From NCBI GenBank assembly GCA_964407695.1, contig CAYOWQ010000003.1, positions 1 to 64,000 on the forward strand: 64,000 nt of DNA. The letters run 5' to 3'. This stretch comes from CAYOWQ01 sp964407695 (lineage in GTDB: Bacteria > Planctomycetota > Phycisphaerae > Phycisphaerales > SM1A02). The notes below the pieces were generated by a model. The model did not search any database. It saw only the letters and a program-made list of their open reading frames with translations, and was not told the DNA's origin. Position 1 is the first letter of the stretch. Each line of letters opens with the position of its first letter. Both the position numbers and the translations under genes were made by a program. Below are positions 43,082 to 51,438 of this stretch, piece by piece.

Positions 43082-45652
43082 ATGCCACCAAGCACCGGCC
43101 TCTCAACACAGCGAAAGCTCCCGTCGTGGCTCACCAAGGAAGTCTGGGGATGGGCTGCGTTCGATTTCGCCAATCAGGCCTTCACCATCGTCATCCTCAC
43201 GACGATGTTCCAGGTCTACTTCACCCGATACATTGTTCCGGGCCGGCCGGGGATCGACGGGGCCATCGAATACTCTCGCGGCATCCTGCTCTGGAGCCAG
43301 GCGGGGTCGATCACCAAGATCCTCATCATCCTTACATCGCCCCTTATCGGCGCGCTGGCTGATTTCACCGGCACGAAGAAGCGGCTGCTTTTCGTCTCCT
43401 ATGTCGGCTGCGTGGGGCTCACGCTGGCGCTTGGTCTCGTGCCACCCGGCGCAGTGGCACTGGGGCTCATCCTCTTTGTCGCCGGAAATTTCTTCTATTC
43501 CTGCGGCGAAAACCTGCTCAGTGCCTTCCTGCCCGAGCTCGCCGAGCATCGCGACATGGGCAAGGTGTCGGCATTCTCGTTCTCGCTGGCCTATGTCGGC
43601 GCTCTCATGGCCCTCGCCGTGGCCGTGGGGATCACGTGGCTGGCCCCCGGCGAGACCGGCCTCCGCTGGGCCACGGTGTGGGCGGCATTCTTCTTCCTGG
43701 CCGCCGGGGCGCCGACATTCTTCCTTCTCCGCGAACGCAAGCAGGCGGAAACGCTCCCGCCCGGTCAGAACCTGATGGGCATCGGCTTCGTGCGCCTCGC
43801 GGCCACCTTCCGCGAGCTGCGCGAATATATCTGGCTCTTCCGCTTCATCGTCATCATGACGATCTACAACTGCGGCGTGCAGGTGGTGTTGTGGTTCTCA
43901 GCCACCATCACCCAGCAGTTCGGCTTCAGCGATGCGGAGATGGGACTGTTCATGCTGCAGCTGACCATTACGGCCATCATCGGAGCGGTGGCCGTCGGCA
44001 ATGTGCAGGACCGAATCGGTACCCGCAACACCATCATCATCATGCTCGCGTTCTGGGCCGCCACCATCACCGGTGTCGCGTTCACCTCAAGCAAGCCCAT
44101 GCTCTGGATCGTTGGAAACGGGGTGGGTATCGGGATCGGCGGACTAGGCACGGCGACTCGCGTCATGGTTGGCCTGTTCAGCCCATCCCAGAAGGCTGGA
44201 GAGTTCTTTGGCTTCTACGGCGTTGCAAACAACCTCGCCGCCATCATCGGCCTGAGCGTGTTCGGCTGGGTGCAGCTCTGGCTTGGCGAGCACTATTTCG
44301 CTGTCGCGGTCGGTCTGAACGCGATCTATTTCATCATCGGCATCGTCCTCATGTTTTCGATCGACGAAAAGGCGGGTCGCATTGCTGCGCTGCGCATGGC
44401 GAAGGAACTCGATCGCCGCGCCCGGCGGGCGACGTCATCGACGCCGGCAGCGGCGATCCCAGCGCTTCCGAGAGAAGTGGAGACTCGCATCGGCGTCTAC
44501 CTCGACAACAACGCCACCACCCGACCCGACCCCGACGTCGTTGCCGCCGTCACTGAAGCCTTGAGCGAGGGCTGGGCGAACCCGTCGAGCGTGCATCGCG
44601 CGGGGCAGGCGGTGCGGCGAAAAGTCGAACTCGCGCGCGAGGAAGTGTGCAAGCTCATCGGCTGCGAGGACCGAGAGTTGATCTTTACCTCGGGTGGAAC
44701 GGAAGGGGCAAACCTGGCCATCGTCGGCTCGCTCGCAGGGCTGCCGAAGCGGCCGGTCTTGGTGACCAGCCGCCTCGAACACAGTGCTGTCCGGGAGACC
44801 GCCGAAGCGCTGGTGAAGCGCGGAACCGAAGTGATCTGGGCTCCGTCAACCGACGGCGGCATCATCGATCTCGAATATCTTTCAGATCTCCTTGCTCGAC
44901 GCGGCAGTGAAATTGCCTTGGTCTCGATCATGTGGGTCAACAACGAGACCGGCGTGATTCAACCCATTGAGCGGATTGGAGCGATCTGCCGCGAGCATGG
45001 CGTGCGCTTCCACACGGACGCCACGCAGTGGGTCGGCAGGATGCCGACCGACCTTGCCACGATGCCGGTCGATCTTGCCAGCTTCGCAGCCCACAAATTC
45101 CACGGCCCCAAGGGTATCGGCGGCCTGTTTATCCGCCGAAGTGTCCGGGTGGAACGACAAGTGATCGGCGGGCCGCAGGAGCGCGACCGCCGCGGCGGTA
45201 CGGAAAACGTGCCGGGCATCGTCGGCATGGGTGTGGCAGCGCAACGAGCGCGGGAGTGGTGTATGGGTGATGGACCGTGGCTTGGCGCTGCGATGCGAGA
45301 CCAGTTTCAGGGCGATGTCCTTGCGAAGTGTCCCGACGCGGCAGTAAACGGCGTTGATGCGCCCCGAATCTGGACGACCACGAACATCGGGTTCCCGCGG
45401 CTTGAGGCCGAGGCGATTCTGCTGCTCCTTTCAGAGCGCGGGGTCTACGCCTCTGCCGGAGCGGCGTGTTCATCAGGCTCGCTCGATCCTTCGCCGGTGC
45501 TGCTGGCGATGGGGGTAGCGCCTGAAATTGCCCACGGCTCAATCCGATTCAGTTTTTCGCGGGAAACCACCGCGAGCGAGATCGAACAGGCCGCCAGGGA
45601 AGTGGCGGCGGTCGTCGATCGGCTCCGGCGCAGCACCGCGGCCGCGGTATGA
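43082..45652 (+). CDS. Fusion of an MFS (UMF1-type) transporter and a NifS-like cysteine desulfurase
   Basis: 856 residues in one uninterrupted frame. Residues 1-450 are a 12-helix MFS protein of the UMF1/Atg22-like group (WGWAAFDFANQAFTIVI at the start, DRIGTRNTIIIM in the middle). A Lys/Arg/Ala-rich linker (about 445-470) leads to a complete class V aminotransferase-fold cysteine desulfurase: GVYLDNNATTRPDPDV, TSGGTEGANLAI, the PLP Lys in AAHKFHGPKGIGG (about 671), RGGTENVPGIVG, and the active Cys in SAGAACSSGSLDPS (about 796). No stop separates them; an in-frame GTG near 44476 could allow separate initiation. The combination is not one I know. Confidence 0.85.
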   Translation: MPPSTGLSTQRKLPSWLTKEVWGWAAFDFANQAFTIVILTTMFQVYFTRYIVPGRPGIDGAIEYSRGILLWSQAGSITKILIILTSPLIGALADFTGTKKRLLFVSYVGCVGLTLALGLVPPGAVALGLILFVAGNFFYSCGENLLSAFLPELAEHRDMGKVSAFSFSLAYVGALMALAVAVGITWLAPGETGLRWATVWAAFFFLAAGAPTFFLLRERKQAETLPPGQNLMGIGFVRLAATFRELREYIWLFRFIVIMTIYNCGVQVVLWFSATITQQFGFSDAEMGLFMLQLTITAIIGAVAVGNVQDRIGTRNTIIIMLAFWAATITGVAFTSSKPMLWIVGNGVGIGIGGLGTATRVMVGLFSPSQKAGEFFGFYGVANNLAAIIGLSVFGWVQLWLGEHYFAVAVGLNAIYFIIGIVLMFSIDEKAGRIAALRMAKELDRRARRATSSTPAAAIPALPREVETRIGVYLDNNATTRPDPDVVAAVTEALSEGWANPSSVHRAGQAVRRKVELAREEVCKLIGCEDRELIFTSGGTEGANLAIVGSLAGLPKRPVLVTSRLEHSAVRETAEALVKRGTEVIWAPSTDGGIIDLEYLSDLLARRGSEIALVSIMWVNNETGVIQPIERIGAICREHGVRFHTDATQWVGRMPTDLATMPVDLASFAAHKFHGPKGIGGLFIRRSVRVERQVIGGPQERDRRGGTENVPGIVGMGVAAQRAREWCMGDGPWLGAAMRDQFQGDVLAKCPDAAVNGVDAPRIWTTTNIGFPRLEAEAILLLLSERGVYASAGAACSSGSLDPSPVLLAMGVAPEIAHGSIRFSFSRETTASEIEQAAREVAAVVDRLRRSTAAAV

Positions 45653-46365
45653 CCAGAAATCCGGTTCACATCTCCTCAACGTCTTCGATCAAGTGGAAGG
45701 CGATCCTGTCGGTGCTGCTCGTGGCCCCAGCGCCGTCGATCGGCGCGTGGTGGTCGTTCTGGCACGACCCGGGTCCGGTGGGCCAGGTCATGTATGGCGT
45801 CGGGAAGGCGTGGCTCTATGGTCTGCCGCTGGTGCTCTGGTGGATCTGGTTCAAGCGTGAATCGCGACCGGCTCGCCGGCTCACTCGAGATACGTGGCGG
45901 CTGGCCATTGGCCTGGGTATTGCAACGGCGGGCTCAATCTGGCTGGCATGGAGTCCGTTGAGTGACAACGTGGACCTCGCGCCGTTTCGACAATTGGCGC
46001 ACACCAATCATCTCACGACCTGGTGGATGTATCTGGGAGTGGCTGCATACCTCTCAATCGTCAACTCGCTTCTTGAGGAGTATTCGTTTCGTTGGTTTCT
46101 CTATGGGCGCCTGCGCCTGGTGTTGCCCGTGATTCCGGCAGCCATTCTGGGAGCGATCATCTTTGCCGCACACCATGCGGTAATCCTGACCGCGCAGTTC
46201 GACTCGCCGATCGCGTGGCTGGCGACGGCGGGTGTGTTTCTGGGCGGGCTGATGTGGACCTGGTGCTATGAACGGGCAGGTTCCATTCTTCCCGGATGGG
46301 TCAGCCACGTGATTGTTGACGCCGCGATCATGTGGCTGGGATGGCGAATGCTTCAGGCGGGGTAG
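45649..46365 (+). CDS. CPBP-family intramembrane protease
   Basis: 238 residues, about six to seven hydrophobic helices. CPBP (CAAX/Abi) motifs are present: EEYSFRWFLYGRL with the Glu-Glu and Arg, FAAHHAVIL with the metal His, and WVSHVIVDAAI with the second His. Such proteins are membrane metalloproteases; substrates are rarely known. Overlaps the MFS-NifS gene by four bases (ATGA), so it is coupled to it. Confidence 0.85.
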   Translation: MTRNPVHISSTSSIKWKAILSVLLVAPAPSIGAWWSFWHDPGPVGQVMYGVGKAWLYGLPLVLWWIWFKRESRPARRLTRDTWRLAIGLGIATAGSIWLAWSPLSDNVDLAPFRQLAHTNHLTTWWMYLGVAAYLSIVNSLLEEYSFRWFLYGRLRLVLPVIPAAILGAIIFAAHHAVILTAQFDSPIAWLATAGVFLGGLMWTWCYERAGSILPGWVSHVIVDAAIMWLGWRMLQAG

Positions 46366-46522
46366 GGAGCCTGCTTCATGTCATTCCGGTCGAAATTGCT
46401 GAATGTGGCCCGATAAATCGGCACCCGGGGCCTTGTCGCGAGCGTGTTGAATCCATATTCTGGACTCTGGTGAGGCACGTGACATTCTCAACGTGAGACC
46501 CCCACGACCAGAGGAGATTTTC

Positions 46523-48274
46523 ATGGCAATTCCAGGCTCTGCCCACGGTGCGTTGTTCGTTCCGGCGACGGCCCTTCTGATCAGCGCGCCGTCCTGGGGG
46601 ATTGATCCGGTGTTCACGAATCAGACTGCCGCTGCGGGTCTGAGTTCGGCGATTCATGATTCTTCAGGATTCTCCAATGCGTCCTACTCGGGAGGCGGGG
46701 TGGTTGGAGATTTCAACAACGACGGCTTCCAGGACATCTTCATGCCGTCTGGCGGCGATCTGAGCAAGCTCGACTATCTCTTCATCAATAACGGCGACGG
46801 CACGTTTACCGATCAGGCGACGGCATGGGGCCTGACCACACCGCACAAGGGAAAGGGCTGCACCGTCGGCGATTTCAACAATGACGGCTGGCTGGACATC
46901 TACGAGACCAGCGCCGGTCCTTCGGTGGGCCCCTCAGCACCGGGACACCACAAGCTGTACATGAATAACGGCAACGGCACGTTCACCAATGTTGCGGCGG
47001 CTGCGGGAGTGAACACCACGAATGCATCCGTGTCGGATGGCTGGGGCGCCAGCTTCGGCGATTATGATCGAGATGGCGACCTCGATCTGATGGTGGGCGG
47101 TTCGTCGAGCAACAATGCGGGCAGCAAGCTCTTTCGTAATAACGGCGACGGAACCTTCACCAACGTGACCGGAAACATGTTCAACGGCGTGCCAGGGATC
47201 TTCGGGTTCTCTCCGTCGATCATCGATATGAACGACGACTTCTGGCCGGACATTCCCTTCACCGGAGATTTCGGATCGAGTCGTTACTTCCGCAACAACA
47301 CCAATGGCACGTTTACGGAAATGAGCGCTGCGGCGGGCACGGCCAAGGAAGAGAACGGCATGGGCCAGTGTTTCGGCGACTTCAACAATGACGGCCGCAT
47401 CGACTGGTACGTGACGTCGATCTACCTTCCCTCAACGGGATGGACGGGCAACAAGATCTATCGAAACAACGGAAACCACAATTACACTGAGTATTCGGCT
47501 GGTGCGGGCGTGGTTGACGGCGGCTACGGGTGGGGTTCGGTGGCCGTGGATTTCAATCATGACGGCTGGCTGGACATCGGTGAGACCAACGGCGACGGTG
47601 CTTCAAGCGGCCAGTTCTTCAATGAGCAGTCGTACCTGTGGGTTGCGAATCCGAGTGTGAACACATTCACCGAGAAGGCGCTGGCGTGCGGATTGTCTCA
47701 CTTTGGCAAGGGCCGTTGCATGATTCACTTCGACGCCGACAATGACGGCGATCAGGATGTGCTCATCTTCGCGAACAATCAGGCGCTGACATATTTCCGA
47801 AACGATCTCCCGCGGCAGGCCGATACGAAATGGCTTCGGGTCTTCCTCGATACATCGGGCTCATCGCTGCCCCCCAACGGCATCGGATCCAGAATCTCGG
47901 TGTCGGCAGGAGGCAAGACCTACTATCGATTCGTACATACCGCTCCAACGTTCCTTGGGACCAATGAGTTGTCGGGGCATTTCGGTCTTGGATCCAATAC
48001 CGGGGCCGACGTCGTCTCCGTGCGATGGGCAGACGGATCGACCAAGGTTCTCACCAATGTCGATCTGAACCAGACCATCACGATCCATGCGGTGGATCCA
48101 CCGCCGGCATGTCCGGCCGATCTCAACGCAAGCGGGTCGGTCGATGGTGCAGACCTCGGATTGCTCCTGGCGCTCTGGGGTTCAGATGACATTGAGGCTG
48201 ATATCAACGACGACGGCATCGTCGACGGGGCGGATCTCGGTCTGTTGCTCAGTGCCTGGGGCGACGAGTGCTGA
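46523..48274 (+). CDS. Exported FG-GAP/VCBS repeat protein with C-terminal dockerin-like module
   Basis: 583 residues. Signal peptide about 1-25 (GALFVPATALLISAPSWG). Then at least six FG-GAP/VCBS units of the form GDFNNDGxxDI...L(Y/F)xNNG(D/N)GTFT, each with a Ca-binding DxNxDG loop, and a UnbV/ASPIC-like C-terminal part (GIGSRISVSAGGKTYYR...FGLGSNTGADVVSVRWADG). The last 55 residues hold two dockerin-like Ca loops: DLNASGSVDGADLGLLLALW and DINDDGIVDGADLGLLLSAW. GAGGAG precedes the ATG. Predicted beta-propeller surface or secreted protein. Confidence 0.87.
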   Translation: MAIPGSAHGALFVPATALLISAPSWGIDPVFTNQTAAAGLSSAIHDSSGFSNASYSGGGVVGDFNNDGFQDIFMPSGGDLSKLDYLFINNGDGTFTDQATAWGLTTPHKGKGCTVGDFNNDGWLDIYETSAGPSVGPSAPGHHKLYMNNGNGTFTNVAAAAGVNTTNASVSDGWGASFGDYDRDGDLDLMVGGSSSNNAGSKLFRNNGDGTFTNVTGNMFNGVPGIFGFSPSIIDMNDDFWPDIPFTGDFGSSRYFRNNTNGTFTEMSAAAGTAKEENGMGQCFGDFNNDGRIDWYVTSIYLPSTGWTGNKIYRNNGNHNYTEYSAGAGVVDGGYGWGSVAVDFNHDGWLDIGETNGDGASSGQFFNEQSYLWVANPSVNTFTEKALACGLSHFGKGRCMIHFDADNDGDQDVLIFANNQALTYFRNDLPRQADTKWLRVFLDTSGSSLPPNGIGSRISVSAGGKTYYRFVHTAPTFLGTNELSGHFGLGSNTGADVVSVRWADGSTKVLTNVDLNQTITIHAVDPPPACPADLNASGSVDGADLGLLLALWGSDDIEADINDDGIVDGADLGLLLSAWGDEC

Positions 48275-48307
48275 GTTGATCGGCTGGACCGGCTGGATTG
48301 AGTTCAC

Positions 48308-48337
48308 AAGGGCCGTGCGAATGCACGGCCCTTGTTT
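48308..48337. terminator. Bidirectional terminator between FG-GAP and GT2 genes
   Basis: Perfect 11-bp stem AAGGGCCGTGC/GCACGGCCCTT with a GAAT loop, followed by GTTTC. It lies between two convergent genes and could serve both. Confidence 0.85.
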
Positions 48338-49035
48338 CATCGGGAGGAGTCCAGGGTCCATTTGTCGAACAGGAGCTGGTTGTCGGCCGCGAGGCGCTGC
48401 TGATCGTCGTGGCGCCGACTGTCAACGTGATCATGGTGGCGAATCAGGGCGCCAGGGCACGGTGTTACGGTCAGTCTCGCATGGTGCCAGACCTTCAGGG
48501 AGAAGTCGGGGTCAGCGCCATAGAGCGTGAAGCGTTCGTCGAACCAGCCGAGACTTTCATAGAGATTGCGGCGGGCAAGGCCATAGTTGGCGTAGCAGAG
48601 TCCTCGAACGTGAGCGACGTAGAACCACTCTCCATCGAGCTGAACCTGTTGATAGATGTTGCGGCTCAGTCGGCTGTTGTGAAAGAACGCGGCGATACCG
48701 ACCTCGGCATGAGCGGGCGCTTCGAGAAACCGGATGGCATTCTCGATGGAGTGGGGAAGCAGGGTCGTATCGTCCGAGATCTGAATGAGGTATTCGCCCT
48801 TGGCGGACTTGAAGCCAAGGTTGGCGGCCTTGACGAAGCCACCTCGCTGCGGCTGAAGGATCGGGCTGAGGTTCAGGTCACGAAGGATGTCAAGCGTGGG
48901 CTGATCGTCGGCCACGGCAACGACGATGACCTCGTGAGGAACAATGACGGTGCGGCGAATGGACTCAATGCACGCCTTGAGTCCATCGGGCCTTCGCCAG
49001 GTGGGCACGACGATTGAAACCTTCGGCTCCTGCAT
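48337..49035 (-). CDS. Family 2 glycosyltransferase
   Basis: 232 residues. GT-A fold start VSIVVPTWRRPDGLKACIESI, GGFVKAANLGFKSAKGEYLIQISDDTTL with the SDD that takes the place of DxD, and GWFDERFTLYGADPDFSLKVW for acceptor binding. No membrane helix. Sugar donor and acceptor cannot be read. Divergent from mntR, with a dyad sequence between them 28 bases upstream of its start. Confidence 0.88.
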   Translation of the reverse strand: MQEPKVSIVVPTWRRPDGLKACIESIRRTVIVPHEVIVVAVADDQPTLDILRDLNLSPILQPQRGGFVKAANLGFKSAKGEYLIQISDDTTLLPHSIENAIRFLEAPAHAEVGIAAFFHNSRLSRNIYQQVQLDGEWFYVAHVRGLCYANYGLARRNLYESLGWFDERFTLYGADPDFSLKVWHHARLTVTPCPGALIRHHDHVDSRRHDDQQRLAADNQLLFDKWTLDSSR

Positions 49036-49062
49036 GGGGCACAGCGTAGCAATCGGCGAGTT

Positions 49063-49076
49063 GTAGTACAGACTAC
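49063..49076. promoter_or_regulatory. Dyad sequence GTAGT-ACAG-ACTAC (candidate MntR site 1)
   Basis: Perfect 5-bp inverted repeat with a 4-base centre, just upstream of the glycosyltransferase gene and 86 bases from the mntR start. It shares the GTAG...CTAC outline of the second dyad at 49125. Confidence 0.4.
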
Positions 49077-49114
49077 TATGCGATGGCCAAATATTTGCAG
49101 AAATGAGATCGAAC

Positions 49115-49142
49115 TTGACCAGAGTGTAGCATGTGCTACAAT
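49115..49142 (+). promoter_or_regulatory. mntR promoter overlapped by a 16-bp palindromic operator
   Basis: TTGACC (49115-49120), a 16-base spacer, and TACAAT (49137-49142). The perfect palindrome TGTAGCATGTGCTACA at 49125-49140 covers most of the spacer and four bases of the -10. The expected transcription start falls at about 49149, the A of the ATG, so the mRNA would be nearly leaderless. DtxR/MntR-family repressors bind such dyads over their own promoters; autoregulation is inferred. Confidence 0.6.
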
Positions 49143-49148
49143 CTCGGC

Positions 49149-49598
49149 ATGAATCGGCTTCGGCCCGTGAAAGAGCGGTCGTTTCAGAAGGTGCGGGCCG
49201 ATCACTCCACCGAGACGGCCGAGGATTACGTCGAGGCGGTTTCGGACATCGTGCATCGGCAGGGCGAGTGCCGGGTCAAGGACCTGTCGATGGTGATGGG
49301 TGTGACGCACGTCACCGTGACGCGGATCATCGCCCGGCTTCAGTCGGCAAGGCTCGTGGAGACGGAGCCCTATCGGCCGATTCGACTGACGGCCGCGGGA
49401 GAGCGGCTGGCAGCGGCCGCTCGGGCGCGACATCGGGTGGTGGTGAGTTTCCTGAAATCGATCGGTGTTCCTTCGGAGGATGCGGAACGTGACGCCGAAG
49501 GCATGGAGCATCACGTCGGCGAGGCAACGTTGATCGCAATGCAGAGACACCTCGATGGACGGGGATCTGCCGACAGAATGGAGAGCGAGGACGAATGA
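49149..49598 (+). CDS. mntR: Manganese-responsive DtxR-family regulator MntR
   Basis: 149 residues. N-terminal winged helix (AEDYVEAVSDIVHRQGECRVKDLSMVMGVTHVTVTRIIARL) and dimer/metal domain (RARHRVVVSFLKSIGVPSEDAERDAEGMEHHVGEAT), where the Glu and His pair of EGMEHHV sits at the usual metal-ligand positions. No C-terminal SH3 domain, which fits MntR rather than DtxR. Overlaps the substrate-binding-protein gene by four bases, so regulator and transporter form one operon. Confidence 0.88.
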   Translation: MNRLRPVKERSFQKVRADHSTETAEDYVEAVSDIVHRQGECRVKDLSMVMGVTHVTVTRIIARLQSARLVETEPYRPIRLTAAGERLAAAARARHRVVVSFLKSIGVPSEDAERDAEGMEHHVGEATLIAMQRHLDGRGSADRMESEDE

Positions 49599-50587
49599 TG
49601 CTGCGCTGGATGGGAATCGTGGCGATGGTGATCTGCGCCTCCTCCTGCTCACCGGCGGGTGGGGGCGGAGGCAAGTCCGGAACGGGAACGCGCTCTGAAG
49701 TGGGGCGGATCCGGATCGTGTGCACGGTGGGCATGGTGACCGACATGGTGCGGCAGATCGCCGGAGATCGGGCCGAGGTTTCCGGGATCATCGGGACCGG
49801 TGTTGATCCGCATCTCTATCAGCCGACGCGCGACGATGTGGCTCGACTTGAGGGGGCCGACATGGTGTTCTACAGCGGACTGCTGCTGGAGGGGCGCATG
49901 ACGGATGTGTTGGAGAAGATTGGGAAACGCAAGCCGGTCGTGGCGGTTACGGAGCGGCTGGACGAGAGCTACCTCCTGCAGCCGCCTGGATTCGGAGGGC
50001 ATCACGATCCGCACGTGTGGATGGATGTCTCGGCGTGGGCGCAGGGGGCCGAGGTCATTGCAAAGGCGCTCCAGAAGCAGATTCCCGACGGGGCTGCGGA
50101 GATTGAAGAGCGAGGCAAGCAATTCGCAGCCGAGTGCATGAAGCTGCACGAGTATGGGAAGACGGTGATCGGATCGATTCCGGAGGCTCGGCGCGTGCTG
50201 ATCACGTCGCACGATGCGTTCAATTATTTCGGCCGGGCGTATGGGCTGGAAGTTCGCGGTGTGCAGGGGATTTCAACGGAGTCGGAAGCGGGACTGGCGG
50301 ATATCAACGCGCTCGTTCGTTTCATTGTGGAACGAGAAGTACAGGCGGTGTTTGTGGAGAGCAGCGTGCCGAAGAAGAACATTGAAGCGCTCATCGAGGG
50401 GGCGAAGGCGCGGGGGCACACGGTCAGCGTGGGCGGCGAGTTGTTCAGCGACGCCATGGGGGCAGAAGGCACCTATGAAGGAACGTATCTCGGCATGCTG
50501 GATCACAACCTGACGCTGGTGGCCCGTGCCCTTGGGGGCGAAGCACCGGAACACGGCTGGCAGGGCAAATTGGCGGCCTTCAGATGA
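49595..50587 (+). CDS. mntA: Metal ABC transporter substrate-binding lipoprotein
   Basis: 330 residues. Lipoprotein signal with ASSC at about 15-18. Cluster A-I (SBP_9) features: VCTVGMVTDMVRQIAGDRAEV, GVDPHLYQPT with the first metal His, HHDPHVWMDV with the second, and DAFNYFGRAYGLE. A His-poor acidic loop, unlike ZnuA, supports Mn (or Fe/Mn) rather than Zn, together with MntR. Captures metal outside the cytoplasmic membrane for the two permeases downstream. Confidence 0.9.
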   Translation: MMLRWMGIVAMVICASSCSPAGGGGGKSGTGTRSEVGRIRIVCTVGMVTDMVRQIAGDRAEVSGIIGTGVDPHLYQPTRDDVARLEGADMVFYSGLLLEGRMTDVLEKIGKRKPVVAVTERLDESYLLQPPGFGGHHDPHVWMDVSAWAQGAEVIAKALQKQIPDGAAEIEERGKQFAAECMKLHEYGKTVIGSIPEARRVLITSHDAFNYFGRAYGLEVRGVQGISTESEAGLADINALVRFIVEREVQAVFVESSVPKKNIEALIEGAKARGHTVSVGGELFSDAMGAEGTYEGTYLGMLDHNLTLVARALGGEAPEHGWQGKLAAFR

Positions 50588-51438
50588 CCCAATCAGCCCA
50601 AACATCCGGTCCACTTGCGACGATGGGCACTGCGACCGACACAGCCCCGAGCCGACCCACCGGACATGAGCATTCACCGGAATCGCCGTTGTCAATCCAC
50701 GACCTCACCGTGGCGTATCACCGCAAGCCGGTCATCTGGGATATCGACCTTGATGTGCCGGAAGGAAAGCTGGTGGCCGTGGTGGGTCCGAACGGCGCGG
50801 GGAAGAGCACGCTGATCAAGGCGGTGATGGACCTGGTGCCGCGGGTTTCGGGCGAGATCATGATCTATGGAAGGCCGTATCGACAGCAACGCAGCGAGGT
50901 GGCGTATGTGCCGCAACGCGAGACGGTGGACTGGGATTTTCCGGTGACCGCACTGGATGTGGTGACGATGGGCCTGTATCGCGAGATCGGCTGGATTCGA
51001 CCTGTCATGCGAAAGCATCGAGAGCGCGCCCGAGAGGCGATGGATCGTGTGGGCGTGGCGGAACTTGCTGGTCGGCAGATCAGCCAACTTTCCGGTGGGC
51101 AGCAACAGCGGGTGTTCCTGGCGCGGGCCCTCGTGCAGGATGCCCGTGTCTTTCTGATGGACGAACCGTTCGCCGCAGTCGATGCGGCAACGGAACAGGC
51201 CATCGTGGAGTTGCTTCGCACGCTGCGGAATGCCGGCCGCACCGTGCTGGTGGTTCACCACGACCTGCACACGGTGCGGATGTATTTCGATCACGTGATC
51301 CTGCTGAACATGCGGCTGGTGGCTCATGGCCCGGTGGCGACGACGTTCACGCCGGAGAATCTGCGGCGGACCTATGGCGGCCGGCTGACGCTGCTGGATG
51401 AGGCGGCGGAAGCGCTACGGAGGCAGCAGACGACATGA
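50584..51438 (+). CDS. mntB: Metal ABC transporter ATP-binding protein
   Basis: 284 residues. Walker A VGPNGAGKSTLIKAV, YVPQRETVDWDFPVT (characteristic of Mn/Zn ABC ATPases), signature LSGGQQQRVFLARAL, Walker B VFLMDEPFAAVD and H-loop VHHD. The first 35 residues are extra and polar. Overlaps both neighbours by four bases. Confidence 0.93.
   Translation: MTQSAQTSGPLATMGTATDTAPSRPTGHEHSPESPLSIHDLTVAYHRKPVIWDIDLDVPEGKLVAVVGPNGAGKSTLIKAVMDLVPRVSGEIMIYGRPYRQQRSEVAYVPQRETVDWDFPVTALDVVTMGLYREIGWIRPVMRKHRERAREAMDRVGVAELAGRQISQLSGGQQQRVFLARALVQDARVFLMDEPFAAVDAATEQAIVELLRTLRNAGRTVLVVHHDLHTVRMYFDHVILLNMRLVAHGPVATTFTPENLRRTYGGRLTLLDEAAEALRRQQTT

Noticed and set aside
44470..45652. Separate cysteine desulfurase gene starting at an internal GTG
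   Set aside because: No stop codon separates it from the MFS part and no clear ribosome site precedes the GTG, though internal initiation cannot be excluded.
44000..47000. Replication origin suggested by the skew change
   Set aside because: No dnaA, dnaN or DnaA-box cluster is visible, and a second change of the opposite sense in the same window makes an origin unlikely.
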